A program made the position numbers and the translations under genes. The notes beneath the pieces were generated by a model. The model did not search any database and was not told the origin of the DNA. It was given only the letters and a program-made list of their open reading frames with translations. Source: Rossellomorea aquimaris (lineage in GTDB: Bacteria > Bacillota > Bacilli > Bacillales > Bacillaceae_B). Taken from it: a DNA stretch of 64,000 bases. Shown piece after piece: positions 20,796 to 28,530 of this stretch; the stretch's first letter is position 1, and every line of letters begins with the position of its first letter. Location of the stretch: assembly GCF_000935355.1 (NCBI RefSeq), contig NZ_JXZC01000008.1, positions 83,196-147,195 of the forward strand. The letters are read 5' to 3'.

Positions 20796-20844
20796 ACAAA
20801 AAGAGGCTCGACCAAAGACAGACTTCTGCCGTTGGTCGAGCCTC
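20796..20844 (-). terminator. hut leader: HutP-responsive attenuator of the hut operon
   Basis: On the minus strand GAGGCTCGACCAA and TTGGTCGAGCCTC form a 13-bp stem followed by a T-run, 33 bases after the hutP stop and 190 bases before hutH. In B. subtilis, HutP with histidine and magnesium binds UAG-containing RNA around such a terminator and lets RNA polymerase read into hutH. UAG triplets are present just before the stem (TTTAG and ATTAG). Antitermination here is inferred from family and position. Confidence 0.88.
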
Positions 20845-20876
20845 CTTTCAACTAATATCTTTAGGCTCTAAATTAT

Positions 20877-21323
20877 TTAAATATGATTAATTCCAAGTCC
20901 GATTGTCTCATGCTCCAGGCCCTTTATGGGCGCACCAATCGTTCCGTATAAAGCAACCGCGATCCACTCGCCTTCTTCTTCACTCTCATATGGAGTTCCC
21001 CTAACAACCGAAAAGCGCAATCCCACCGTGCGCAGGATCTCACCCAATTGCGTATGGCCGCGGGTCACACCCGTTAATGCCTCCATGATGGCGTGATATA
21101 AGGCATGCATTTCCCGGTACAAATCTTCACGGACAAGATCACTTCGTTTTGCTGCCGTTTCAATCGCAGCAACGATTTTCTGACTGTCCATGGATCCGAT
21201 TTTCCCGGTGCAGTAACTCCAATTCAGTTCATTGAAATGCCGGTTCCACTCTTCTTCATCCTTGTCTACGAGCAGAAGAAGCATGGCGTTCTTTCCGATA
21301 CGAGTATGATCTGTCTTTTCCAA
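20877..21323 (-). CDS. hutP: Hut operon antiterminator HutP
   Basis: A 148-residue RNA-binding regulator of histidine utilisation. It shares long blocks with B. subtilis HutP, including [48 protein letters not shown] and the C-terminal [18 protein letters not shown], which carry the histidine/Mg and RNA-binding residues. The start appears to be TTG at 21323, with AAGGTG about eleven bases upstream. It is the first gene of the operon; the attenuator follows directly. Confidence 0.95.
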   Translation of the reverse strand: MEKTDHTRIGKNAMLLLLVDKDEEEWNRHFNELNWSYCTGKIGSMDSQKIVAAIETAAKRSDLVREDLYREMHALYHAIMEALTGVTRGHTQLGEILRTVGLRFSVVRGTPYESEEEGEWIAVALYGTIGAPIKGLEHETIGLGINHI

Positions 21324-21513
21324 GTGGCATTCGCACCTTACATGAAAATTCTAAAAATACTAATAACTACTTATATTGTATGGTCTGTTTCATAAGAGGT
21401 CAACGAAAAAAGTGCTGATTTTAGAAACTTAGAGAGGTAGTTTGGTAGCGTGGTAAAGGGTTTTGGGGAGAACTAAGGTGAAAACGCAGGTGGTGTGCCA
21501 TGGATTACATTGG

Positions 21514-21526
21514 AGGTCCGTCCCTC
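21514..21526. repeat. Dispersed word AGGTCCGTCCCTC downstream of the 160-aa gene
   Basis: Single intergenic copy between the hutP upstream region and a terminator; it is the nearest copy on the 3' side of the RAYT gene. Confidence 0.85.
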
Positions 21527-21551
21527 AATCACTCTACTGTCTGAAGTGCTT

Positions 21552-21586
21552 TAAAAAAGACGTACCTATTCAGTTTAGGTTCGTCT
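21552..21586 (-). terminator. Terminator of the 160-aa gene
   Basis: AGACGAACCTA...TAGGTACGTCT hairpin with six T on the minus strand, just beyond the stop at 21597. Confidence 0.85.
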
Positions 21587-21596
21587 GATTCCTCCT

Positions 21597-22079
21597 TTAC
21601 TCTTCTTGTTTTTTTCCTTTTCCTTTATATACTTGAGGATTGTTCATGAGGTAGGTGACAGTTCCTTCATCACTCTTCATGCTTAGATAGGATAAAATGT
21701 CATTTTTGTCTTCATTAGTCAGTGGCTCATCCATGGGGTATAAAGGTTTGATGTTTAAAAGCTCTGCACCATTTCGTTTCTCGAGCACTATTTTACAATC
21801 CTTTGGCTCCTTGTCCCCTATGCGGACAAACTTGAACGGGATCGAGTGATTCCGATCAATTGGAACGGCAAACAGAGTGGTGAATCCAACCGTCTCCAGA
21901 ATCTTATCTGAATACATGATGCTTTCAAGTGCATGTGAAAATCCAGGGGGGCGGTTCACAACAACCAGCTTGTTGTAATAATGTTGGCCTTGAAACACAA
22001 CTAAATGCTTCTTCGATTTCTTGATGCTCCTCTTTGAAACGTGAAAATCCTCAAACACCAATATAAAGTCTTTTTTCAT
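21597..22079 (-). CDS. Hypothetical protein, 160 residues
   Basis: Not recognised. It is a soluble basic protein with a Lys-rich N-terminal part (RSIKKSKKHLVVF) and a Lys-rich C-terminal tail (YKGKGKKQEE); there is no signal peptide or membrane segment. GGAGGAGAAAGA precedes the ATG and a strong terminator follows, so it is a real gene. It lies downstream of the RAYT gene on the same strand, 91 bases away. Whether it is functionally linked to the transposase is unknown. Confidence 0.65.
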   Translation of the reverse strand: MKKDFILVFEDFHVSKRSIKKSKKHLVVFQGQHYYNKLVVVNRPPGFSHALESIMYSDKILETVGFTTLFAVPIDRNHSIPFKFVRIGDKEPKDCKIVLEKRNGAELLNIKPLYPMDEPLTNEDKNDILSYLSMKSDEGTVTYLMNNPQVYKGKGKKQEE

Positions 22080-22169
22080 TCTTTCTCCTCCTCGAAATAG
22101 GAATTTGGTCCTACAAAGATGGATTTCGACATAAATATCTGTTTTCCTTCATTTTTTTACAAAAATAAT

Positions 22170-22763
22170 TTAATTTTTTACAATTTTAATTGTATTTTCA
22201 CCAAATTCCTCATTTGGGACTTCCTTTTCTACTTCTTGGTCTACATATTCTTTATAACGTTTCACTTCTGAATCTGGAAAATAGGCCAGGGTCCTCTCCT
22301 TTGATAGGAGGGGATTGTCGATGGAATGAACATATGAGGGGTAGCTGCTCCATGGATAATACTCGGGGACTACTGTAAGTTTGGCTTTGACAGGGTTTTG
22401 ATGAATATATCTACTGACCTTAATAAAATAGGCTGGGGTGTCAATCTTGGTGGATCCATATCTCCCCTGAAAAACATGGCCGACATAATCGTATTTTTTA
22501 TTGAAATAAATGGCGTAACGGGTATGAAGGATTCTGAAGATCTGCTGGGGTGGAATGTCATGGGTTTCGATCAGAAGATGAATGTGGTTGGACATCAAAC
22601 AGTAAGCGTGGATAGTAAAGGGATACTTGTCTTTCGTTTCCTGCAGATAGGATAAATATTTCTTTCGGTCTTCAATGTCATGAAACAAGTCTTGCTTCCG
22701 GTTCCCTCTCGCTGTCACATGATAAGTGGCTCCCGGACACCACTCCCGAGGCGTTCGTACCAT
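22170..22763 (-). CDS. RAYT: REP-associated Y1 transposase
   Basis: A 197-residue IS200-like (Y1_Tnp, PF01797) protein. It has the HUH motif in MSNHIHLLIE (H60, H62), the catalytic tyrosine in SRYIHQNPVKA (Y119) and the GHVFQGRYGS block typical of RAYTs rather than of IS200 proper. The N-terminus YHVTARGNRKQDLF also fits. AAGGAGTGATGTT precedes the ATG and the frame is intact. No IS200 end structures or target duplication are visible. It is flanked by copies of the dispersed word: 21514 on one side and an inverted 16-bp pair at 22843-22926 on the other. RAYTs move or maintain short palindromic REP sequences in other bacteria, so this is the best candidate for the enzyme behind the word. Confidence 0.9.
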   Translation of the reverse strand: MVRTPREWCPGATYHVTARGNRKQDLFHDIEDRKKYLSYLQETKDKYPFTIHAYCLMSNHIHLLIETHDIPPQQIFRILHTRYAIYFNKKYDYVGHVFQGRYGSTKIDTPAYFIKVSRYIHQNPVKAKLTVVPEYYPWSSYPSYVHSIDNPLLSKERTLAYFPDSEVKRYKEYVDQEVEKEVPNEEFGENTIKIVKN

Positions 22764-22842
22764 AACATCACTCCTTCGTTTAATTCAAACAGAATTTCGT
22801 ACAATTACCTATTCGACATAACTCCGCAAAATCCTCTTTTTT

Positions 22843-22926
22843 TGAGGGACGGACCTCTGGAAATTTGCAAAGGGCGTTAAATCAGGCTGGTTATCTCCAA
22901 TGTAAACTTTAGAGGTCCGTCCCTCA
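22843..22926. repeat. Inverted pair of the dispersed word next to RAYT (REPIN-like)
   Basis: TGAGGGACGGACCTCT (22843-22858) and AGAGGTCCGTCCCTCA (22911-22926) are perfect 16-base inverted arms separated by 52 bases. They begin 80 bases upstream of the RAYT start, the position where parental REPs are expected. Each arm can itself fold as GAGG-N6-CCTC. Confidence 0.88.
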
Positions 22927-22929
22927 TCT

Positions 22930-23145
22930 TTATTCTTCTATTAGTAGGTAATTTCTTCTGGTTGCCCCGCTGGTAAAGCTGTTTTGAGAATAGTAGATTA
23001 CACGCTGTTTGCCGTTATGTTTAGTACTGAATACCAGATTTGTTTCTGACCTCAACCGGATCCATTTGACCTTTCCCGTTAAACTGGGTCTCGCTTCCAC
23101 TATATACGTAGCATGAATCTTTCTCCCTTTGTTCCGATCTCCCAT
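22930..23145 (-). CDS. Small hypothetical protein, 71 residues
   Basis: Basic soluble protein without recognised domain. AGGTGG lies about seven bases before ATG 23145; the open frame continues upstream to a TTG at 23169 without a better site. It is divergent from the XRE regulator at 23343 and shares with it a region containing a clear inverted repeat. Its stop is five bases from a dispersed word copy. Confidence 0.5.
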   Translation of the reverse strand: MGDRNKGRKIHATYIVEARPSLTGKVKWIRLRSETNLVFSTKHNGKQRVIYYSQNSFTSGATRRNYLLIEE

Positions 23146-23191
23146 TCTATCTTCCACCTTTACCCCCAATTCGACAAAATTACAATTATAT

Positions 23192-23217
23192 TTACATTTT
23201 AATACGTTTTAATGTAA
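23192..23217. promoter_or_regulatory. Candidate operator in divergent promoter region
   Basis: TTACATT (23192-23198) and AATGTAA (23211-23217) form an inverted repeat with a 12-base spacer, between the divergent 71-aa gene and the XRE regulator. Autoregulation by the XRE protein is plausible. Confidence 0.45.
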
Positions 23218-23342
23218 TTTTGTATACCTTTTCCAGATTATCTTCATTTGTAATCAATAATCGTATTTCAAATCGTGTAATTTCCCATTGATCTCTATTA
23301 AAACCTTTATCTTGAAGAAAAAAGGGATAGTGGGTGAATAGA

Positions 23343-23759
23343 ATGGACTTACATATAGAGTTGAAGCATTATCGGAATGACGTATTGGAGCTTACTCAGA
23401 GAGAAGCCGCCTCTCGTTTAAATATCAATCAGAGTACGTTATCAAACTATGAGAACGGCACAAGGGACATCCCGTATAAAATGCTCCTTACCTTCAAAGA
23501 AGTCTATAAGATTCCCACCCATGAAATGAACCGGATTATGTATGGTGAGGAAAGTGGAAGTCTTGGTGGTAATGGTCACGATCCCATGATCCTGAGAGAA
23601 AACTTCGAAGACCAAGAAAATAGGGCAATCCTGAAGATCCTTCAAGATTACCCAAAATTCAAACGTACCCTATCCTCCCTCACCTACTTCACAGAAAAAC
23701 GCAAAGAAAAATTCATCACCCAGGTCAATCATCTTTATCAGACGATGAAGGATTGGTGA
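23343..23759 (+). CDS. XRE family transcription regulator
   Basis: A 138-residue protein with an N-terminal HTH_3 domain (LTQREAASRLNINQSTLSNYENGTRDIPY, seen here in two parts around residues 17-46) and a C-terminal helical region of unknown role (EDQENRAILKILQDYPKF). ATG 23343 has GGGTG six bases upstream; GTG 23334 is an alternative. It is a stand-alone gene bordered by two inverted word pairs. Target genes are unknown, but the palindrome at 23192-23217 suggests self-regulation. Confidence 0.8.
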   Translation: MDLHIELKHYRNDVLELTQREAASRLNINQSTLSNYENGTRDIPYKMLLTFKEVYKIPTHEMNRIMYGEESGSLGGNGHDPMILRENFEDQENRAILKILQDYPKFKRTLSSLTYFTEKRKEKFITQVNHLYQTMKDW

Positions 23760-23773
23760 TTCGAGGGTGATTC

Positions 23774-23866
23774 GAGGGACGGACCTCGAGAGACCCCGAC
23801 TAGAATTATAAATATGAAGAAAGCGGCATTTTATCTTTATTGTTCTATTATTAAAGGTCCGTCCCT
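23774..23866. repeat. Inverted pair of the dispersed word (REPIN-like, 68-bp spacer)
   Basis: GAGGGACGGACCT (23774-23786) and AGGTCCGTCCCT (23855-23866), inverted, 68 bases apart. The same spacing recurs at 39210-39302 and, to one base, at 39400-39493, although the internal sequences look unrelated. Confidence 0.85.
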
Positions 23867-23893
23867 AATAACGAGTTCCCAATCTAAACAACC

Positions 23894-23936
23894 AAAAAGC
23901 GCTGAGATTCCCATTAAGGATTCTACAGCGCTTTTC
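23894..23936 (-). terminator. Terminator overlapping the stop of the 53-aa gene
   Basis: AAAAGCGCTG and CAGCGCTTTT arms separated by 21 bases, followed by T on the minus strand. The 53-aa gene's TAG lies inside the first arm. Confidence 0.75.
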
Positions 23937-24084
23937 GACTTTGGGTTAGAGAATATCCAGTCTGTAATTCTTGTTTCAACCAATCAATCATTTTATCTGT
24001 ATTCATATCGCCCTGCTGACCCTTGTCATAAGCTTTCTGGATCACAGAGAGAACGTATTGTTCCTTGCTCACGTTTCCTTTCAA
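23923..24084 (-). CDS. Small protein, 53 residues
   Basis: An unlisted short gene. It reads MKGNVSKEQYVLSVIQKA then continues through MNTDKMIDWLKQEL to end SRKAL. It starts at TTG 24084 with a perfect AGGAGG (24093-24098) eight bases upstream, and its stop is built into a terminator hairpin. It is predicted alpha-helical, soluble and near neutral. I do not recognise a family. The plus-strand open frame across the same region (23814-24107) lacks such signals and is rejected. Confidence 0.65.
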   Translation of the reverse strand: MKGNVSKEQYVLSVIQKAYDKGQQGDMNTDKMIDWLKQELQTGYSLTQSRKAL

Positions 24085-24365
24085 AAAGACAACCTCCTAC
24101 AATATAAAACAGTTTCTATCACTTTATTACACTATTAGAGGGAAGTTCAAACATCAATTACTAGATATATTACCATATATATACAAGATTCCACAAAATA
24201 TTTTTCGACATCATTCAAAATAAATAGGTGATAAGACCTATTAAAAATTAGCATATATTTCCGATAAAATGTTGGTATGGGGAAAAATTAGCGTTCGTCA
24301 AAAATATATATAACACGTTCGTTATTGTCTAGCAGCTTCAAGTCGGGAAAAGGGGGAAATAAAGA

Positions 24366-24494
24366 GTGGCATTTTTAACGCCGGAAGAGGCAATGAGAAA
24401 GAAGAAGACACAGAAAGTAGTTACATACGTAAGTTTCGTTATTATTACGATTCTACTAATTGCAGGGACAACCTACTTAACTTATCAAGCATAA
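24366..24494 (+). CDS. Small single-pass membrane protein, 42 residues
   Basis: An unlisted short gene starting at GTG 24366 with AGGGGG (24351-24356) nine bases upstream. The N-terminus MAFLTPEEAMRKKKTQK is basic and the rest (VVTYVSFVIITILLIAG and on) is one membrane helix. A terminator follows eight bases after the stop. It precedes a YknW-like membrane protein gene but is separated from it by that terminator. Function unknown. Confidence 0.6.
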   Translation: MAFLTPEEAMRKKKTQKVVTYVSFVIITILLIAGTTYLTYQA

Positions 24495-24501
24495 ACTGAC
24501 C

Positions 24502-24530
24502 AAAAGCGTCCATTCGACGCTTTTTTATTT
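24502..24530 (+). terminator. Terminator of the 42-aa membrane protein gene
   Basis: AAAAGCGTC-CATTC-GACGCTTTT with continuing T. Confidence 0.85.
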
Positions 24531-24623
24531 TATTTCGCAATTCGTTCTACAATATATGGAAAAGTTCGATGATTTTCGATAGAATAAGAGATGGAATCTA
24601 TTCAAGTTGGAGGACAACATTTT

Positions 24624-25289
24624 ATGCATAGAGAAGTCAGACTATTCAGGGGTTTGAAACAGCCATCAATCTTCTTTTATCAACTTAATGAGATGGAGCA
24701 ATTAAAAGGGTATAAGAAACGAGTCTCATTTCTTTTCTTATTATCCATTGTTATATTCGGTTTGATTTCATCTTTCGGAATAGGAATGGACCCTTTGTCT
24801 AAAGAATTGACGAAGCTATCCCCGACTGTATTAGAGTTGGAGAAATTTTTATTTTTCTTAGGCAGGCTTATAGCCGGAATGCTTTATGCAGCCATTATCC
24901 TCTTTTTTTCATCATTAATTTTCTGGACCATTTCCAATGAAGGAGAATACCGTAAACTGGTGATCACTCAAGGTCTGGTCTTAATCATTTTATTATTAGA
25001 AAAACTCACCTATATACCATTATCCCTATTCTTTTCACTTGAATGGTACTCTTCACCACTCTCCTTAGGGGTAATTACTCAATATATAACGTCAAAATCA
25101 TATGTGATCTATTTACTGGGAAGTTTCTCCCTTTTTAAAGTTTGGGTTTTCTACATCCAATATAAAGGCATCAAACAGTTGACCAATCAAAAAAACTGGA
25201 TCATCTGGTTAGTGATTCTCTTGACCAATCTTTTCTTGTGGTCCCTTAACGCACTACTGGCTTTCTTAAACATATCAACCTTAATTTAA
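24624..25289 (+). CDS. Yip1-type membrane protein, YknW-like
   Basis: A 221-residue polytopic protein with about five to six membrane helices, no signal peptide and a charged N-terminus. Topology, size and the following membrane-fusion protein gene resemble B. subtilis yknW-yknX, whose products work with the YknYZ ABC transporter in protection against antimicrobial peptides. Sequence similarity was not tested. ATG 24624 has GGAGG ten bases upstream; the open frame starts at 24591 without a ribosome-binding site. No yknY or yknZ follows here. Confidence 0.55.
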   Translation: MHREVRLFRGLKQPSIFFYQLNEMEQLKGYKKRVSFLFLLSIVIFGLISSFGIGMDPLSKELTKLSPTVLELEKFLFFLGRLIAGMLYAAIILFFSSLIFWTISNEGEYRKLVITQGLVLIILLLEKLTYIPLSLFFSLEWYSSPLSLGVITQYITSKSYVIYLLGSFSLFKVWVFYIQYKGIKQLTNQKNWIIWLVILLTNLFLWSLNALLAFLNISTLI

Positions 25290-25308
25290 CTATCCAAAGG
25301 CTGTGAAC

Positions 25309-26548
25309 ATGATGAATAGAAGAACCATTTTTTATAGCACTTTAACACTCTCTCTCTTGTTTGTTGGTGCGAATACATATCTCATTGAAAAAGCGAACAG
25401 CAAGGTCGACCGCGAAGTCCGGGTAGCCAATTGGGAAATCAGCGGAACAGGAGATCTGGCTAAAGAGCTTCCAAAACCGGGTGTCGTGACAGCTGAAGAA
25501 GAAAGCTACATCTATTTCAACGACGAATTTGGATCCTTCAAGAAATTCCTGGTTAAAGAAGGTGACCAGGTGAAATCCGGAACGCCACTTTATGAATACG
25601 AAGTAACCGATCAAACTCAGCAAAAAAAATGTTCTGGAATCAGAAGTGGAACAATTGGAAGATGAGATCGATAGTATCGAAGACAATATCGACGATTTGG
25701 AAAGCCTGGAATCATCCCTTCCCTCCACTTCTACGGACGATAAAGAAATTCCAATTGATGCTAGTGCGCTTCAGTCGGAGTTTGATATAAAAAAAGAAAT
25801 CGCCGCTAAAGAATTAGAAATCGACCGTTTAGAAAATCAAATCGAAAATCTTGAACGCCAAATTTCTGATATCGAATCGTATGAAACAACATTGACGGTT
25901 CAAAGCAGCGTGGACGGGACAATCAAGGATCTTTCACATGCGATCGATAATCCATTGATTACGATCGCCTCACAGTCCACCATCGTAACGACTGATCTTA
26001 CGGAAAAAGAAATCGTGACGGTAGAGGAGAATATGAGCGCAATGATTCAATCTGACATTGAGAAAAAGACTCAAAAAGGAATCGTGACCAGTGTTGCCAC
26101 CCTCCCTAAAAACGATCCGCACCTGCAAACGGATAGCATGTATCCTGTGGAAGTGAAGCTTCAGGATACTGATAACAAGCTTCTTCCCGGTCATCATGTT
26201 TTCCTATCGATCATTACGGAGGAAGTAAAAGGGGCATTTGTCGTGCCTGTAACTGCAATTGAAAAAGAAGGCTCTTCTGCATTCATCTGGATCCTCACTG
26301 AAAAAGGGACCGTTGAACAGCGAAAAGTTGAAACAGGGCTCCAAGTAAATGGGCAGCAACAAATCAAATCAGGCGTGAAGGCCGGAGAATACTACATTGT
26401 TTATCCCGGCGACATTCCAGCGTTAGAAAATGGCACTCCTTTCATAACGGGGATTGACTGGAATAGGATCAAGCTGCGGGATTTGAAGAAAGTAGATCGC
26501 CCGACAGTCTTGGAAAATCTGCTGGTAGGAATATTGGAACGGAAATAA
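25309..26548 (+). pseudogene. Membrane-fusion protein (YknX/HlyD-like), frameshifted at an A8 run
   Basis: Two overlapping frames together make one periplasmic-adaptor-type protein. The first (25309-25665) gives the membrane anchor, the RPGVVTAEEES-like barrel strand and VKEGDQVKSGTPLYEYEV. The second (25646-26548) gives a long coiled coil (DEIDSIEDNIDDLESLESS onward), the second lipoyl half (VQSSVDGTIKDL) and the beta-barrel VPVTAIEKEGSSAFIW. Continuous reading would pass QQKK-NVLESEVEQLEDE. The break is in CAAAAAAAAT (25621-25630), where one extra A restores the frame. It may be a true mutation, a sequencing error, or a slippery run corrected by transcriptional slippage. A terminator follows. 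Confidence 0.75.
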
Positions 26549-26555
26549 CAGGATT

Positions 26556-26597
26556 AGCCGCATTTGAAACCGGAATGGTTTAGATGCGGCTTTTTTA
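26556..26597 (+). terminator. Terminator of the YknX-like gene
   Basis: AGCCGCAT...ATGCGGCT stem followed by six T. Confidence 0.88.
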
Positions 26598-26696
26598 ATG
26601 AAATCATGTCCCTAAGGACGATTCATTTTTCTATACATACTCCTTCCCAACCAACAAATACTATTGGTTAATCACTGACGAAAAGGAGCGCTCACC

Positions 26697-28316
26697 ATGA
26701 AAACACTCAAACGCCTCATCATCCTCACACTCCTTCTATCCCTCCTGGCCTTTTCCTTCCCTGCGACCTGCCTTTTCGCCGCTCCAACGGCACCCAAGAA
26801 AAACGTCATCCTCATGATCATGGACGGCACCAACTCCGACGTCGTCACGTTGTCACGGTGGTACCGAGGGACGGACCTTCATTTAGATCGCATATTAACA
26901 GGCGGAGTCCGGACCTATTCGGATCAGTCGGCGATCACCGATTCCGCCGCAGCCGGGTCGGCCATGGCCACAGGTATGAAGACGAAAGCTGATTATATAG
27001 GAATGAACCCGGTTGGACGTCCCGTTCTGACCGTCCTTGAAGGTGCCAAGCTGTCAGGCTACAAGACCGGCATCGTAGCCACCTCCCCTATCCAGCATGC
27101 CACCCCGGCCGCGTTCACTTCCCATGTCCTCAATCGTGAAGAATTTGGAGATATCGGCGAACAACAGGTGTACCAGGGTCTCGACGTTATCTTAGGCGGA
27201 GGTGCCGCCTGGCTGAAATCGAAAGCAAAAGACCACGTCAAAAACGATGACGGCATGCTGAAAACGAAAGAAGTCAGTCGTGAGGATGGAGAAAATCTCG
27301 TGGAGGTCATCGGCTCAGAGGGCTATGATTTGATTTTGAAGAGGGACGGACTTCTGAATAGAACGGGATCATCCAAACTGTGGGGGGCGTTTGCCGAAGA
27401 AGATTTCGCCTATGAATTGGATCGGAAGACGTTGAACCCTGATGAACCTTCCCTTGCGGAGATGACGGAGGCTGCGATCGACAGACTTTCTCAAGGGGAG
27501 GAGGGTTTCTTCTTAATGGTCGAGGGCAGCAAGGTGGATTGGGCCGCTCACAAAAATGATCCTGTAGGGATGATCAGCGAGGTACTGAGCTTTGACGATG
27601 CCGTTGGAGAAGCTCTTGCATATGCCCGCGAGGACGGTAATACGATGGTGATCGCCGTCACCGATCACGGGAACAGCGGGCTGACGCTTGGAAATCAGGG
27701 AACAAATGGGGACTATAAACGTCAGCCTGTCGAGAGGTTTGTTGAACCTTTACGTAAAGCTGAGCTTACGGTTAAAGGTGCTGTTTCTCAACTTAAGGAG
27801 GATCGTTCCAATTTAAAAGAGGTCCTTTCAAACTATGGGTTAGGTAGTTTGAGTAAAAAAGATTTCTGCGCGATGGAGGATGCTTCCAAAAAAGTGGAGG
27901 ATTTAGAGGGTGAAATGGTGAAACTGTTGGCGAAGCGGGCCAATCTTGGTTTTACGACACATGGACACACTGGAGAGGATGTCTTTTTGTATTCGTATGG
28001 CCCCGGGAAGCCTGTTGGCCTTATTGAAAACACGGACATTCCGAGAGCGATTTCTAAATATCTGGGATTTTCATTAACTTCCGGCGAATTTGCCTCCTGG
28101 TATGTGGATGGTGCAGAATTTTATCGTGAAAGAGGTTTTGACGTGAAGATCAAGGGACGGACCTCGAAAAATCCCGAGATGGTGGTGAAGCGTGGGGACG
28201 AAGAGCTGCGTTTTCCTGAAAATAAGGATTTTTATTTGAGAAATGGTGAAAAAGTGAGACTTAAGAGTGTGAATGTGTACGATGGGGAGACTTTTTATGT
28301 GCATGTGGAGGAGTAA
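26697..28316 (+). CDS. Alkaline phosphatase, secreted
   Basis: A 539-residue phosphomonoesterase of the PF00245 family. A signal peptide (1-28) is followed by the metal-binding NVILMIMDGTNSD (D43), the catalytic serine in ITDSAAAGSAMATG (S83) and C-terminal metal ligands in TDHGNSG and THGHTGEDV. It releases phosphate outside the cell. AAAGGAG lies upstream of the ATG; no PhoP boxes were recognised. Three word-like copies lie inside: 26866-26878 (YRGTDL at 56-61), 27341-27352 (one mismatch) and 28153-28165 (KGRTS), using different reading frames. The C-terminal about 60 residues (KNPEMVVKRGDEELRF...) look like an added small domain. Confidence 0.9.
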   Translation: MKTLKRLIILTLLLSLLAFSFPATCLFAAPTAPKKNVILMIMDGTNSDVVTLSRWYRGTDLHLDRILTGGVRTYSDQSAITDSAAAGSAMATGMKTKADYIGMNPVGRPVLTVLEGAKLSGYKTGIVATSPIQHATPAAFTSHVLNREEFGDIGEQQVYQGLDVILGGGAAWLKSKAKDHVKNDDGMLKTKEVSREDGENLVEVIGSEGYDLILKRDGLLNRTGSSKLWGAFAEEDFAYELDRKTLNPDEPSLAEMTEAAIDRLSQGEEGFFLMVEGSKVDWAAHKNDPVGMISEVLSFDDAVGEALAYAREDGNTMVIAVTDHGNSGLTLGNQGTNGDYKRQPVERFVEPLRKAELTVKGAVSQLKEDRSNLKEVLSNYGLGSLSKKDFCAMEDASKKVEDLEGEMVKLLAKRANLGFTTHGHTGEDVFLYSYGPGKPVGLIENTDIPRAISKYLGFSLTSGEFASWYVDGAEFYRERGFDVKIKGRTSKNPEMVVKRGDEELRFPENKDFYLRNGEKVRLKSVNVYDGETFYVHVEE

Positions 28317-28354
28317 GGCTGGTGTTGGGGAAGTTTTGAGTTGATTCTTGAGGT

Positions 28355-28469
28355 TTATTTTCAAATTCGGCCGGTTTGTTTTCAATTTTGGCGTTTTATT
28401 TTCAAATTCGGGGGTTTTATTTTCAACTTTCGGGATTTATTTTCAAAAACGCACTTTTTATTTTCAAAT
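28355..28469. repeat. Array A: TTATTTTCAA word every 20-21 bp, six units
   Basis: TTATTTTCAA (one unit TTGTTTTCAA) starts at 28355, 28376, 28396, 28417, 28437 and 28458. Spacings are 21, 20, 21, 20, 21, while the 10-11 bases between words differ. It begins 39 bases after the phosphatase stop. The following stretch 28480-28500 holds a partial copy of the dispersed word (AGGGACGACC) and GGTGCCAGGTAAC. No gene is present in 28317-28860. Confidence 0.9.
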
Positions 28470-28530
28470 CCACCAGGGACGACCGGTGCCAGGTAACTTT
28501 TTGAAGGTTTTTTACTCTTCTTCAAATTTT

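Noticed and set aside
22170..22763. RAYT as a complete IS200 insertion sequence
   Set aside because: No IS200 end hairpins or element boundaries were found and the GHVFQGRY block and flanking words fit a domesticated RAYT better.
23814..24107. Plus-strand open frame of 97 codons
   Set aside because: It includes a dispersed word copy, lacks translation signals and is antisense to the better supported 53-residue gene and its terminator.
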